From Saururus chinensis (Eukaryota; Streptophyta; Magnoliopsida; Piperales; Saururaceae), in assembly GCA_035235625.1 (NCBI GenBank), contig CP141143.1:44625178-44689177 (forward strand): 64,000 nt of DNA. Direction: 5' to 3'. Positions within the stretch are counted from its first letter, which is position 1. Each line of letters begins with the position of its first letter. The position numbers and the translations under genes are program-made. The notes beneath the pieces are model-generated. The model searched no databases. It was given only the letters and a program-made list of their open reading frames with translations, and was not told the origin of the DNA. Shown piece by piece: positions 31,527 through 43,800 of this stretch.

Positions 31527-33840
31527 CGTCATATTTTCTGGTTAGATAGAATCTTCATTCAATTTTAACTGAGATAACATGAAACATGAAAAACATCAGT
31601 AGATGTTACAATATCCCATAATGCCTTAGTGTTTTATCGTATTATTTTCTTAACTCATTATTACCTAAAAAATCTTCTACTTTTTCTCTCTTAATCTTTC
31701 TTTACTTCTCTTATTTTGTAATCATTGTGATAGTCACACAAAGGCAATCCTTGTAGATTCGACCTTACAAGATTACATCCACTTGTGCACTTACATGTAA
31801 TATTACCCTAAGCTTTGGCTAATTTTGATGAATTAATAGTTTAGGTGTAAGAAGTTTTTGGTGTCGTTGCCAGGGATTGCAACTTGTGACAATAACACCA
31901 GTTACAAAATATTCTCCCTATTTGTTTTTCTTGTTTTTCTTTTCTTTTTGTTGAGAGTGAGAGTAGTGGGAAGAAGAATTGAAGAAACTCAACTGGAAAG
32001 ATCTCTTGGACTTGTCATTGCTAAAAGAATTAAAGAAGACCACTTGAAGCATTTCGGGTAGTTTCATTCCACTTCCTTTATTTAATTTCTTTTAGTTCTT
32101 GGATATTTTTTAGAATTATTTTCTTTAGATATAAAGTTTGAATTGCATGTTTTGCTTTGGTTAAATTTACATATATTATTTCTTTTAATTTTACTTTGTT
32201 GATTCTTTACTTTTTGTTCTTCAAAAAAAAAAAGTTTCTCATTTTTTTATGCACTCATGGCAATGTGACTAAAGTGGTCGCTTAAAAAGTGTTTATATTG
32301 CTCTTAATATTTCTCAGTTTTCTTTTTCTTTGAATACTATGGATGATGGTACAAGTAATAATGGTTTTAATGAAGTGTAAATAATCAACAGGTTAAAACA
32401 TTACGTGATTATTTGCAATGAACTAGATCAAGTTCTCCTTCTTGCATGATTTTTTTAGCTAATGAGGTGGTTTTGAACTCAAGCTGAGTGTAAATAAATT
32501 ACTACCCAAATTTCATGGCTTAGATTCAATTACTACCCAAATTTCATGCCAAACCAAAATATTAATAATGATGTTATTAGATTAAAACTCTTTTCATATT
32601 CTTTAAAGGAAAAAGTAAAAAATTGGTTGAATTCTTTGAAGCCATGATCCATTGGAACATAGCAAGAAATGCAAAGAGAATTTTTGAAAAAGTTTTTTCC
32701 CACCCATAGAACTAATACACTTAGAAAGAATATCATAAATTTTTCGCAAAAAGAAAATGAGACTTTCTTTCAATGTTGGGAAAGATTTAAAGAACTTTTG
32801 TTGTTGTGCTCACATCATGGATATGAAACATGGCGTATAATTAGTTTCTTTTATAATGATTTGACTTCTCAAATGAGGCAATTTATTGAAATGATGTGTA
32901 ATGGATAATTTTTTAGTAAAGAACCTGAGGAAGCATGTGATTATTTTGATATGTTAGCTGAAAATGCTCAATCATGGGAAGATTCTAATGAATTTGAAAG
33001 TAGTAATAAGACCAAATCTAATGTGACAACTAAGTGGGGCATGCACCTTCTTAAAGAAGAGGATGACGTAAAAGCAAAAATTTCAAGTTTAACTAGAAAA
33101 AGTTGAGGCTATGGAAATTAATAAGGAAAATATGTCTAAAGCTTCTCAAAAACCACAAGATATTTGTAGTATATGTGAGAGTGATGGACACCAAACACAG
33201 GATTGTCCAACAATCCCTGCTTTTCAAGAGGTGTTGCATACTCAAGTAAATGCTATGAATACTTACAAAAGACCTCTCTTCTCCTTATTCTGAAACTTAT
33301 ACTCCTAATTAGATAAATCATCCTAACTTTAGTAAGAGAAATGAGTCTAATGTGCAGGTACCTCCTTATTCTTCAAATTATGTTCCACCACATAAGAAGA
33401 CTCTTGAAGACACATTGCAAACATTCATGCAAAGTCAATAATCAATCAACAATTAAACAATGGAAGCCATCAATGACTTGGCGACTTTTATCACTCAGTT
33501 GACCACAACTTTGAGCACTTAAGAAAAATAGAAATTTCCTTCTTAGCCTCAATGAAATCCTAAAGGTCAATTTATAATTGAAAATTTGAATTATTCTAGT
33601 TTACAAGAAGAGCATGCTAAGTCCATCATTAACAAAGACAATCGAAGGAAGGTTGTTGAACCTAAAGAGTCTTTGAATTTTAAACATGGTGATAAACTTA
33701 ACAACTCCAATTGTGTTTCTCCTATTCCTCCTCCTTTTCTCCAAAGATTACAATCTTCTTCTAAATTGGTGCAAAATGGTGACATTCTTGAAATTTTCAA
33801 TCAAGTTAAGATTAACATTCTCTCTTAGATGCCATTAAAT
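31527..33840 (+). mobile_element. Athila-type Ty3/Gypsy fossil, partial (LTR end, primer site, gag)
   Basis: Bases 31,527-31,850 match the last third of the LTR at 34,590-36,025 (TCTGGTTAGATAGAAT, AACTGAGATAACATGA, GATGTTACAATG-like). A primer-binding region follows at 31,855-31,871 (TTTTTGGTGTCGTTGCC), the form used by Athila/Tat elements. The gag-related region covers about 32,390-33,830 and includes a CysX2Cys-type word near 33,160 (DICSICESDGHQTQDC). It is broken in several places. The body is closely related to 36,400-38,050, so the two derive from the same family. Confidence 0.75.
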
Positions 33841-33842
33841 GT

Positions 33843-34590
33843 AATGTCCGGGATTTTTCTAAATTCCCGAAGTCGATCACGTGGGCATTAGGGTGTTGAA
33901 CCCCTTGACTTTCTTATAAGAATAACTTGATCATAAGTTAGAAGTGATGGATGAAACCTAAGGTAAAGGCAGTGCTAAAGTGGGAAACCCCCAAGACTAT
34001 TACAGAGATTCACAGCTTTCTCGGCCTTGCAAGTTACTACAAAAGATTCATTGAGGGATTTTCTAGCATAGCCTTGCCTATGAGCACATTGACCAAGAAG
34101 GGAGTAAAGTTTGCATGGAATGATGCTTGTAAGAGTAGCTTCCAAGAGCTAAAGAAGAGGCTGACAACTGCACCTGTGTTGACTTCGCCTTCAGGCACTG
34201 GTGGGTTTGTCATTTATAGTGATGCTTCCAAGAGAGGGGTTGGTTGTGTTCTCATGCATCATGGACGGGTGATTGCATATGCTTCCAGACAGCTCAAGAA
34301 TCATCAACAAAATTACCCAACACATGACTTAGAGCTTACAACGGTGGTCTTCGCCCTGAAGATATGGAGAGGCTATTTATATTGTCATAGTTTTGAAGTA
34401 TTTACAAATCATAAGAATTTGAAATATATTTTCTCTAAGCCAAATCTTAATATGCGCCAGACAAGGTGGCTAGAGTACATCAAGGACTATGATTTCTCCA
34501 TCCACTATCATCATGCCAAAGCAAATGTTGTAGCTGATGCTTTGAGCAGGAAAACAGAGGCAGTTGTGGCTCACATGATGCTTCATACAC
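33843..34590 (+). mobile_element. Ty3/Gypsy chromovirus-type RT end and RNase H fragment
   Basis: The clearest part is 33,951-34,598: the end of a reverse transcriptase ([20 protein letters not shown]) followed by RNase H ([51 protein letters not shown]). These words are of the Tekay/Reina chromovirus type, not Athila, so this is a piece of another element lying between two Athila-related parts. The 100 bp before it begin TGTAATGTCCGGGATTTTTC, an LTR-like start. The element is a fragment. Confidence 0.8.
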
Positions 34591-37500
34591 TGAAATAATG
34601 TTCAATTAAATGTTTTCAAATTTCGAATTGCAATCCTATTTTGTGTTAATTCATTGTTGATTTAGGATATTTATATTTTGAATAGGTTAGTTGGACCTTA
34701 ATTGAGTTTACATGTTTAAACAGGCTTCAACATGATCCTACTAGAAGAGGAACTGAAGCCCAACTACCCAAAGCTATTTAAAAGTCAAGAATAGGCTCCT
34801 AATGGTCTAAAAATATATAGAATGGTCGAACACAAGCTTGTGGACCCGTTGAATTCGAGATTTGTATCAAGAAAACTAAATTAGGAAAGAAGCTGAGTTG
34901 GACAGATTGACACAACATTAGTATTTTGACCATATCATTCTATGTATAACTTGCATTGATATGATTCTAGTGGCATTGGAAAGAAGAAGTCCGTGGCTAC
35001 AAATGTTATTTCAGGAAGAAATTCCAAATTCAGAAGATGTATAGGTCTAATTTGGCATAAAAATGGACAGCTATTAAACTAACCCGAGGCCAGCACATGA
35101 AGAATATTTTAATTGTTTGTGATTGATACACATAAGGAAAGACAATGAGGCTGATTAGATAACTAAAGGAAGATTTAAATATACATATTTTCTAAATAAA
35201 TTATTTATTTATTTCATTGATTTAGAATCTAATCATTGCCAAAGAAGCAACCAATCAGGCAATCAATCAGGATACAATCTAGAGATATGATTTGACTTTC
35301 TCCTTTTAAGCAACCCCTTCTACTTTTATAAATAGAGAGGTGGACATGATAGAGGTATCATCCCCTCCTCTTTAGAGCTCTCTTATCCTATTTTTCTTCT
35401 CTACTTTTGTATTTTTGTTTTTAGTTTTATTGTAATGGCTTTCTAAGTTCTCAAGCTAAGGCTAGAGGTGATTTGTAACAATCTAATGGAGTTCTATTCA
35501 TGTTCCATCAATGGTTTCAAGTAAGTATTGGTTATTTGAAATGATGTTTATTTAATATTGTTCTTCTTCTTGTTTTTTTGTGATTTGGATAGATAAGATG
35601 CTTGAAAGATCTCTTTCTTGATTTTTTATGATTTGGATACATAGAACTCTTGAAGAACCAATTATTTTTGTCCTTCATCTATCCAGAGCATTTTCTATCT
35701 TTGTTTTTGCTTATAATGTTCATATCTTCTGGTTAGATAGAATATTTATTCGATTCTAACTGAGATAACATGATACATGAAGAACATCATTAGATGTTAC
35801 AATGATCCTTAATGCCTTAGTGTTTTCTCATTTTGATTTCTTGACTCTTAATTGCCTCAATACTCTTCTATTCTTTCTTTCTTAAATTTTCTTTTCTTTA
35901 TTTTTTCGTAACAATTTTCTTTGTTGCACAAGGCTTTCCCTATGGATCGACCTTGTCTACTACAATTGGCAAGTAAAATAAATCTGAATTTGACTTCTTC
36001 ATAGTCTTTGTTCAGATGTAACAACAAATTAGCGCCATTGTCGGGGATTGCAACATTCGACAAGAATCCGTTATGAAAAAAAATCTCATTTAACTTTACT
36101 AATTTTCTAAATTTTATTTTTGCACACTAACTTTTTAAATTCAGTCATTTATTTTGTGTCATTTACTTCTAGTATTTAAATTTTGTAATTTTTTTTTTAA
36201 GACTAGAGGCATTACCCATGTTACAACAGAAAATTTTTCAGGATCAAACATGTACCTTTTAATATCAACTTCTAACTCTCTACCTTTTAATATTTTGCAA
36301 TTTAAATTTTGTATATTAACTTCTAACTCTCTACCTTTTAATATTTTGTCATTTAATTTCTGCACTTTTACTTCTAACTCTTTTACCTTTTAATATTTAA
36401 ATTGTTGTTGCATGTTCACATGGGTGCGTAATTATTTTGGACGATTGAGAAGAGTAAACAAATCTTTTGAAAATTCTCTTTATTTTGATACAATAGAAGA
36501 TTTAAGAATTAATGAGGAACTAAGAAGTGATAATGGGGATAATAATGGACAAAATGTTTAAGTTAAAACCTTGCATGATTATTTGCAGCCAACTAGATCA
36601 AGTTCTCTTTCTTGCATGATTTGTCCAGCTAATGTGGGTGGTTTTGAACTCAAGCCGGGTGTAATTCAATTATTACCCAATTTTCATGGCTTATATTCTG
36701 AAAGCCCATATTTGTATTTAAAAGAGTTTGGAGAGGTTTGTACAACTTTGTCAAATGAAAATGTATTAAATGATGTTATTAGATTAAAACTCTTTCCATT
36801 TTCTTTAAATGAAAAAGCAAAAAAATGGTTGAATTCTTTGAAGCCAAGATCCATTGGAACATGGCAAGAAATGTAAAGAGAATTTTTGAAAAAGTTTTTC
36901 CCCACCTATAGAACTAATATACTTAGAAAGAATATCATGAATTTTTCATAAAAAGAAAATGAGACTTTTTTTTAATGTTGTGAAAAATTTAAAGAACTTT
37001 TGTTGTTGTGCCCACATCATGGATATGAAACATGGCGTATAATTAGTTTCTTTTATAATAGCTTGACTTCTCAAATGTGGCAATTTGTTGAAATGATGTG
37101 TAATTGAGAGTTTTTGAGTAAAGAACCTGAGGAAGCATGGGACTATTTTGATGTGTTAGTTGAAAATGCTCAATCATGGGAAGTTTCTAATGAATTTGAA
37201 AGTAGTAATAAAACCAAATCTAATGGGACAACTAAGGGGGGCATGTACTTTCTTAAAGACGACGATGATGTAAAAGCAAAAATTACAAGTTTAACTAGAA
37301 AAGTTGAGGCTATGGAAATTAATATGGAAAACATGTCTAAAGCTTTTCAGAAAGCATAAGATATTTGTAGTATACGTGAGAGTAATGGGCACCAAACACA
37401 GGATTGTCCAACAATCCCTACTTTTCAAGAGGTGTTACATACTTAAGCAAATGCTATAAATACTTACAAAAGGCCTTTTTCTTCTCCTTATTCTTAAACT

Positions 37501-40500
37501 TATACTCCTAATTGGAGAAAGTATCCTAACTTTAGTTGGAGAAATGAGTCAAATGTGCAGGGTACCTTCTTCTTCAAATTATGTTCCACCACATGAGAAG
37601 ACTCTTTAAAACACATTGTAATAATTAATGCAGAGTCAAGCAACAATCAACAACCAAACAACGGAAGCTATCAATGACTTGAAGACTTCTATCACTCAAT
37701 TGACCACATCTTTAAAGATTGAAGAAAAAGAGAAGTTTCCTTCTCAACCTCAACCAAATCCTATAGGTCAATTTGTAATTGAAAATTTAAATTCTTTAAG
37801 TTCACAAGAAGAGCATGCTAAGTCTATCATCACTTTGAGAAGTAAAAAAGTCATTAACAAAGACATTCCAATGAAGGTTATTCAACCTAAGGAGTCTTCA
37901 AATTCTAAGCATGGTGATGAACTTGACAACTTCAATTATGTTTTTCCTATTCCTCCTCATTTTCCTCAAATATTACAATCTTCTTCTAAATTGGTGCAAA
38001 ATGGTGACATTCTTAAAATTTTCAAACAAGTGAGGATTAACATTCCTCTTTTAGATACCATTAAACAAATTCCATCTTATGTAAAAAATTTTAAAGACCT
38101 TTGTACAATTAAGCATAAGCTAAATGTACAAAAGAAAGCATTTTTCACAGAACAAGTAAGTGCAATTTTACAATAAAATACCCCACCCAAATATAAAGAT
38201 CCTGGTTGTCCAACCATATCTTGTATAATTAGGAATTATAGAATTGAAAAAGTTTTACTTGATCTTGGGGTAAGTGTTAATCTCTTACCTTATTCTGTTT
38301 ATGAGCAATTAGGTTTAGCGGATTTTAAACCCACCAACATAACACTTCAACTTGCTAACCGCTTAATCAAAAGGCCAAGAGGAATAGTGGAAGATGTCCT
38401 TGTTCAAGTGGACAAATTCTATTTTCCAATGGACTTCAATGTTTTAGACACACACAACCGGTTTCAAATGCATCTTCTCAAATTCCTATGATTTTGGGTC
38501 GTCCATTCTTTTCTACATCTAATGCTCTAATAAATTGTCGGAATAGAGTGATGAGGGTTTCTTTTGGGAACTTGACATGTGAGTTAAATGTATTTGATGC
38601 CAGTAGACAACCATTAGACTTCGATGATACTTTTGAGGTTAACATGGTTGAGAGTATGCTTTTCCTTTTATTTATTTTGATGATCCATTAAATATTTGCT
38701 TAACTCACTCTGATTTGATTAAAATTGATAAAGAGAAGATAATTACTTTAAAGGACCCAAGATGAGTTTATATGGAGGTGTGTCTGGCTGAAGACAGTAA
38801 ACTTAGCGCTTCTGGGAGGCAACCCACTTTAGATTTTGATAGTAATTTATGTTTAATAGTTAGTTTGTTTTAATTAGTTTTTAGTTTTTTATCTTTGTTG
38901 ATTGCTCTAATCATTATTAGGGTGTGCTTATATGATTCATTATTGATTTACCCTTATGTGATTATGCTTGGGCTTTATTGACCTTTTCTTTTGATACATG
39001 AGCATGTAAGAGACGTACTATCTCCTCTTTCCTATTTTCTTATCTAAAGCATTACATTTGTTTTCTTTTATACATTGAGGAGAATGTTTAGTTTAGGTTT
39101 GGGGGTACAGAAAGAGATTTTTATTTTATGTTTCTTAGTTTTACTTAGAAAATGAAAATGTGAAAAAATTAATTAGACTTATTTTATTTTATGATTTTGC
39201 TTATTTACATTGATGCTTATTTTAGACATGTGACTGTATTTAATGACATCATATTGCTTAGAACATGACTTGACAGATTTAATAATTTTGAGTTCTGATT
39301 AATTCATATTGGTTTCTTGTGCTCCTATTTTGAAAAAAACTAAGAAAGACATTTGTCTAAGTGAGAATGCGAGCCCTTTATTATGGTCTTATATCTTGGT
39401 GGATATCATTGAATCTAAGTAATTATTTTCTTATGAGAGTAAAACTTTGGCATGATCTAGTAGTACTCATGTTATCATAATAGAGTTTTGGGCTTCACTA
39501 TTCTTAGTTTGTAGAACAGTCGAGGACTTTTTGTTAACACAATTGAAGTTGATTGTATAATGTGCTCAAGAAAAAAAATGTGAAAAAAAAAGAATGATAA
39601 ATTGTAATGAATTAAAGTCACCCTATTGAGTAGACTGGGACTCGGTGTGCCTCACTAAGCATAGGGTGTTCGAGTTAAAAGGTAGAGTTGACTAATTTAT
39701 GACATGCATAGCCTTGAAGCCTATTTGGTTTAAGTTATTAAGCCTAAGGGGTGTTTTAAGACCTAGTACCCTGAGCCAACTGGATTGGGAGTCACTGGCC
39801 TAACACTTGTTACATGGATCTTATAGAAAGCTTAAAAGGGTTAAGCCTTATACATGTCATGTGAGATAAGCATAAAATTCTAGTAGGACATTATGTAATT
39901 ATATCTTAAATGGGTTGTCAAGTGATCTAGGGAGTTTTACTTTCCAAGGAATGTTTTGCATGATTCTCTATTATGATATCTTGATTATGAATGGATGCCA
40001 ATGTCTATTTTTTAGTGTTAAAATTGAAATTGCTGAGTAGACATGAGACACATTGAGTTGTTCGATTCATAAGATTGAGATTGTAAAATTACTTGGCAAT
40101 GTCTATTTTCTCTAAACTATTTTGTATGTGTAAGTACTTGCCACCAATATGAAGTTGTCAGAATGAATTATTGTTTCTTAAGACAAGTTGTATTATGCAT
40201 GATTGATTTTACTAAATGAAGTTACATGTTTAAGAGGAGTTGATATGTAAATTTGAATTTTAAATTTTGTGGGTAGATTCACCACAAACCCTCATGTAAC
40301 ACAACTCGTCCACTAGTGTAAGCTAGGGGTTTAAAGGCTTGTTGTATATGCTAAATGCAATTGAGATTTCCTATGGAAGTGGAGTAGTTAGTTTTGTTTT
40401 CTATATTTTTAATTGTTGTTTTGCTCGAGGACTAGCAAAAAGTAGGTTTAGGGGTATTTGATGCACTGAAATAATGTTAAATTAAATGTTCTCACATTTT

Positions 40501-40822
40501 GAATTGCAAATCCTATTTTGTATTAATTCATTACTTATTTGGGCTATTTATATTTTGAATAAGTTAGTTGGAATGGTTGAACACAACCTTTTAGACCCGT
40601 TAGATTTAAGATTTACATTATAAGAACTAAATTAGGAAAGACGCTACTTCAGACAGATTAACACAGCCTTAGAATTTCAATCATATCTTTTTATGTATAA
40701 TTCGGATTGATACGTTTCAGGTGGAATTGGAAAGACAACTTCTGTGGCTACAATTGTTATTTTAGGACGAAATTCCAAATTCCGAAGATTTATAGGTCTA
40801 ATCTGGCATGCAAAGGGACAAC
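34590..40822 (+). mobile_element. Athila-type Ty3/Gypsy fossil with both LTRs
   Basis: Parts in order: 5' LTR about 34,590-36,025 (CACTGAAATAATGTT start); primer-binding region AGCGCCATTGTCGGGGATTG at 36,031-36,050; leader with a short tandem repeat; gag region about 36,560-38,180; protease region about 38,190-38,690 (VEDVLVQVDKFYFPMDFNVL, ILGRPFFSTSNALINCRN); a non-coding 3' region containing GGGAGGCAACCCACTTTAG at 38,815, typical of the post-pol region; polypurine stretch GTTTAGGGGTATT before 40,459; and the first 360 bp of a 3' LTR (40,459-40,822), which ends at the satellite. No RT, RNase H or integrase of this family is seen. It is an old, broken element. Confidence 0.8.
36257..36400. 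repeat. Short tandem repeat in the Athila leader
   Basis: About three units of roughly 50 bp, with the core TTCTAACTCTCTACCTTTTA followed by ATATTTTG. Confidence 0.65.
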
Positions 40823-40827
40823 TAGGT

Positions 40828-43800
40828 ATGTTCATTAAAATGAATAAAATGCACTAAATGATGAATTATTGGACCACTTTTCCTGATGTTATATCATTTT
40901 AATCAATTAAAACAGAAGTTCCCTAAGAATGTGAATGAATTGTTACATCGTTTAAAGTTTAAAGAGACCTCTCATTTATTTGTTACTTTCGCCATAAATA
41001 TGTATTTAATTATTTTAAATAAATAGCTACTCATTTACTAAGTTTGTAGGAATGAATTAAATGCATTGAACGACGAACTAGTTAGAACACATTTAGCCAA
41101 GTTACATCCTTTTAATCAATTAAAGCCAAAGTTCGTTAAGAATGTGTGCTTAAATCATTATATCATTTAAAGTTAAAGAGATCTCTCATTTATTTGTTAT
41201 GTTTGTAATGATGAATTAAATGGTCAAAGTGACACCCCAATTTGATGGTTCTTCCTTAACCTATATAATTTCATTTGCATAACTAGATTTAGAACAAAAC
41301 ACCAAGTCCCATCTCAAATGTGTATTTAATTATTTTACATAAATACGTACTCATTTCCTAAGTTCAAAAGAATGAATCAAATGCACTAAAGTACATAACA
41401 ATCAGACAAATTTAATTCAAGTTATATCTTTTTAATTAATTAAAACAAAAGTTTGTTAAGAATGTGCACAAATTATTATATCATTCGAAGTTTAAAGGGA
41501 CCTCCCATTTATTAGCACATTGTTAATAGCAAATCAAATGGACAAAGGGAAACTACAATATCTGACCATTCTTCCTTAACTTATATGATTTCATTTGCTG
41601 AACTAGATTTAGAACAAAGCACTAAAGCTCATCACGAATGTATATTTAATTATTTTAAATAACTATGTACTCATTTGCTAGGATTGTAAGAATGAATCAA
41701 ATGCAATAAACGAGAACTAATCGGACACTTTTGATCAAGTTATATATTTTTAATCGATTACAACCGAAGTTCGTTAAGAATTTGCACAATTCATTATATC
41801 ATTCAAAGTTTAAAAAGACCTCTTAGTCATTTTTCACATTCACAATAACGAATAAATTGGACAAAGTTATACTGAAATTTGACTATTCTTCCTTATATGA
41901 TTTCTTTTGCTCACCTAGATTTAGAACAATGCATCAATGCTCGTCATGAATGTGTATATAATTATTTTAAATAAATACATGTTAATTTGTTCAATTCGTA
42001 ATAATGCATAAAACATACTAAATGATGAACAAATCAAACTACTTTTGGTTAAGTTATTTCCTTTTTATTGATTAGAAAAATGGTTTGTTAACAATGAGTA
42101 CAAATTATTATATTATTTAAAGTTTAAAGAGACCACTCATTCATTTATTATTAAATGGACAAAGTGATACCACAATTTGACCGTTCTACCTTAACTTATA
42201 TGATTTTGTTTGTTTAACTACAATAAGAATACAACACCAAAGATAGTCGCATATGTGTATTTAATTAATTTAAATAAATATGTACTCATTTGCTATGTTC
42301 GTAAGAATAAATCAAACACACTAAACGATGAACCAATCACACTACTTTTGGTCAAGTTATATCCTTTTAATCGATTACAACCGAAGCTCATTAAGAATTT
42401 GTACAAATTGTTATACTATTCAAAGTTTAAAGAGACCTCACATTGATTTGTTATGTTCATAACAACGGATTAAATGGAAAAAGTGATACCACAATTTTAC
42501 CGTTCTTCCATAATTTGCATGATTTTATTCACTTTACTTGATTTAGAACAAAATACCAAAGCTTGTCACGAAAGTGTATTTAATTGTTTTAAAAAAATAC
42601 ATACTAATTTACTCAGTTCATAAGAATGAACAAAAATGCACTAAACAACGAACCAGTCGAACCAATTCAGGTCAAGTATATATCCTTTTAATTGATTAAA
42701 ACTGAAGTTTATTAAGAATGTGCAGTAATCATTATAACGTTTAAAGTTAAAATATATCTCCCATTTGTCTGTTACATTCGTAATAACGAATCAAATGGAC
42801 AAAGTGATACCACAATTTGACTGTTCTTCCTTAACTTATTTTATTTCATTATTTTAACTAGATTTCGAGCAAAACAACAAAGCTAGTCACGAAAGTGGAT
42901 TTAATTCTTTTAAATAAATATGTACTCATTTCCTAAGTTCTTAAGAATGCATGAAATGCACTAAATGACGAACTACTCGGACCATTAAAAATTTGCACAA
43001 ATTGTTATATCATTTAAAGCTTAAAGGGACCTCATATTCATTACTTACGTTTGAAATAATGAATCAAATATACAAATTGATACCAGAGTTTGTCTGTTCT
43101 TCCTTAACCTATAAGATTTCATTATTTTAAATAGATTAAAATAAAGCACCAAATCTCGCCACAAATATTAATTTAATTGTTTTAAATAAATACATACTAA
43201 TTTGCTAATTTCATAAGAATGCATCAAACACAGTAAATGAGGAACCATTCGAACCACTTGTGGCCAAGTTACATTCTTTTAATCGATTAAAACTAAAGTT
43301 CATTAAAAATGCGTACGAATAATTATATTATTTAAGGATTAAAAAGACCTTACATTCATTTCTTGTGTTCATAATAAGAATCAAATGGACAAACTGATAC
43401 CATAATTTGACCATTTTTCCTTAACTTATATGATTTCATTCGCTTAACTAGATTATGAACAAAGCACCAAAGCTTGTAACGAATGTGTATTTAATTGTTC
43501 AAAATAAATATGTACTTATTTGCTAAGTTCGTAAGAATAAATAACATGCAATAAATGATGAACCAATCTGATCATTTTTGGATAAGTTATATCATTTTAA
43601 TCAATTAAAACCGAAGTTTGTTAAGAATGTAGATAAATCGTTATATTGTTTACAGTTTAAAGAGACCTCCTATTTATTTGTTACATTCATAATTGCGAAT
43701 AAAATGTACAAAGTGATACCACAAGTTGGTCATTCTTCCTTAACTTCTATGTTTTCATTCACTTAACTAGATTGTGAATAAAGCACCAAAGCTCGTTACA

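Noticed and set aside
29000-31540. Frames rich in Ser-Leu-Pro or Arg-Glu-Gly repeats.
   Set aside because: By-products of GAGAGAGG purine tracts; the same applies to similar frames at 19.0, 21.5, 21.9 and 12.3 kb.
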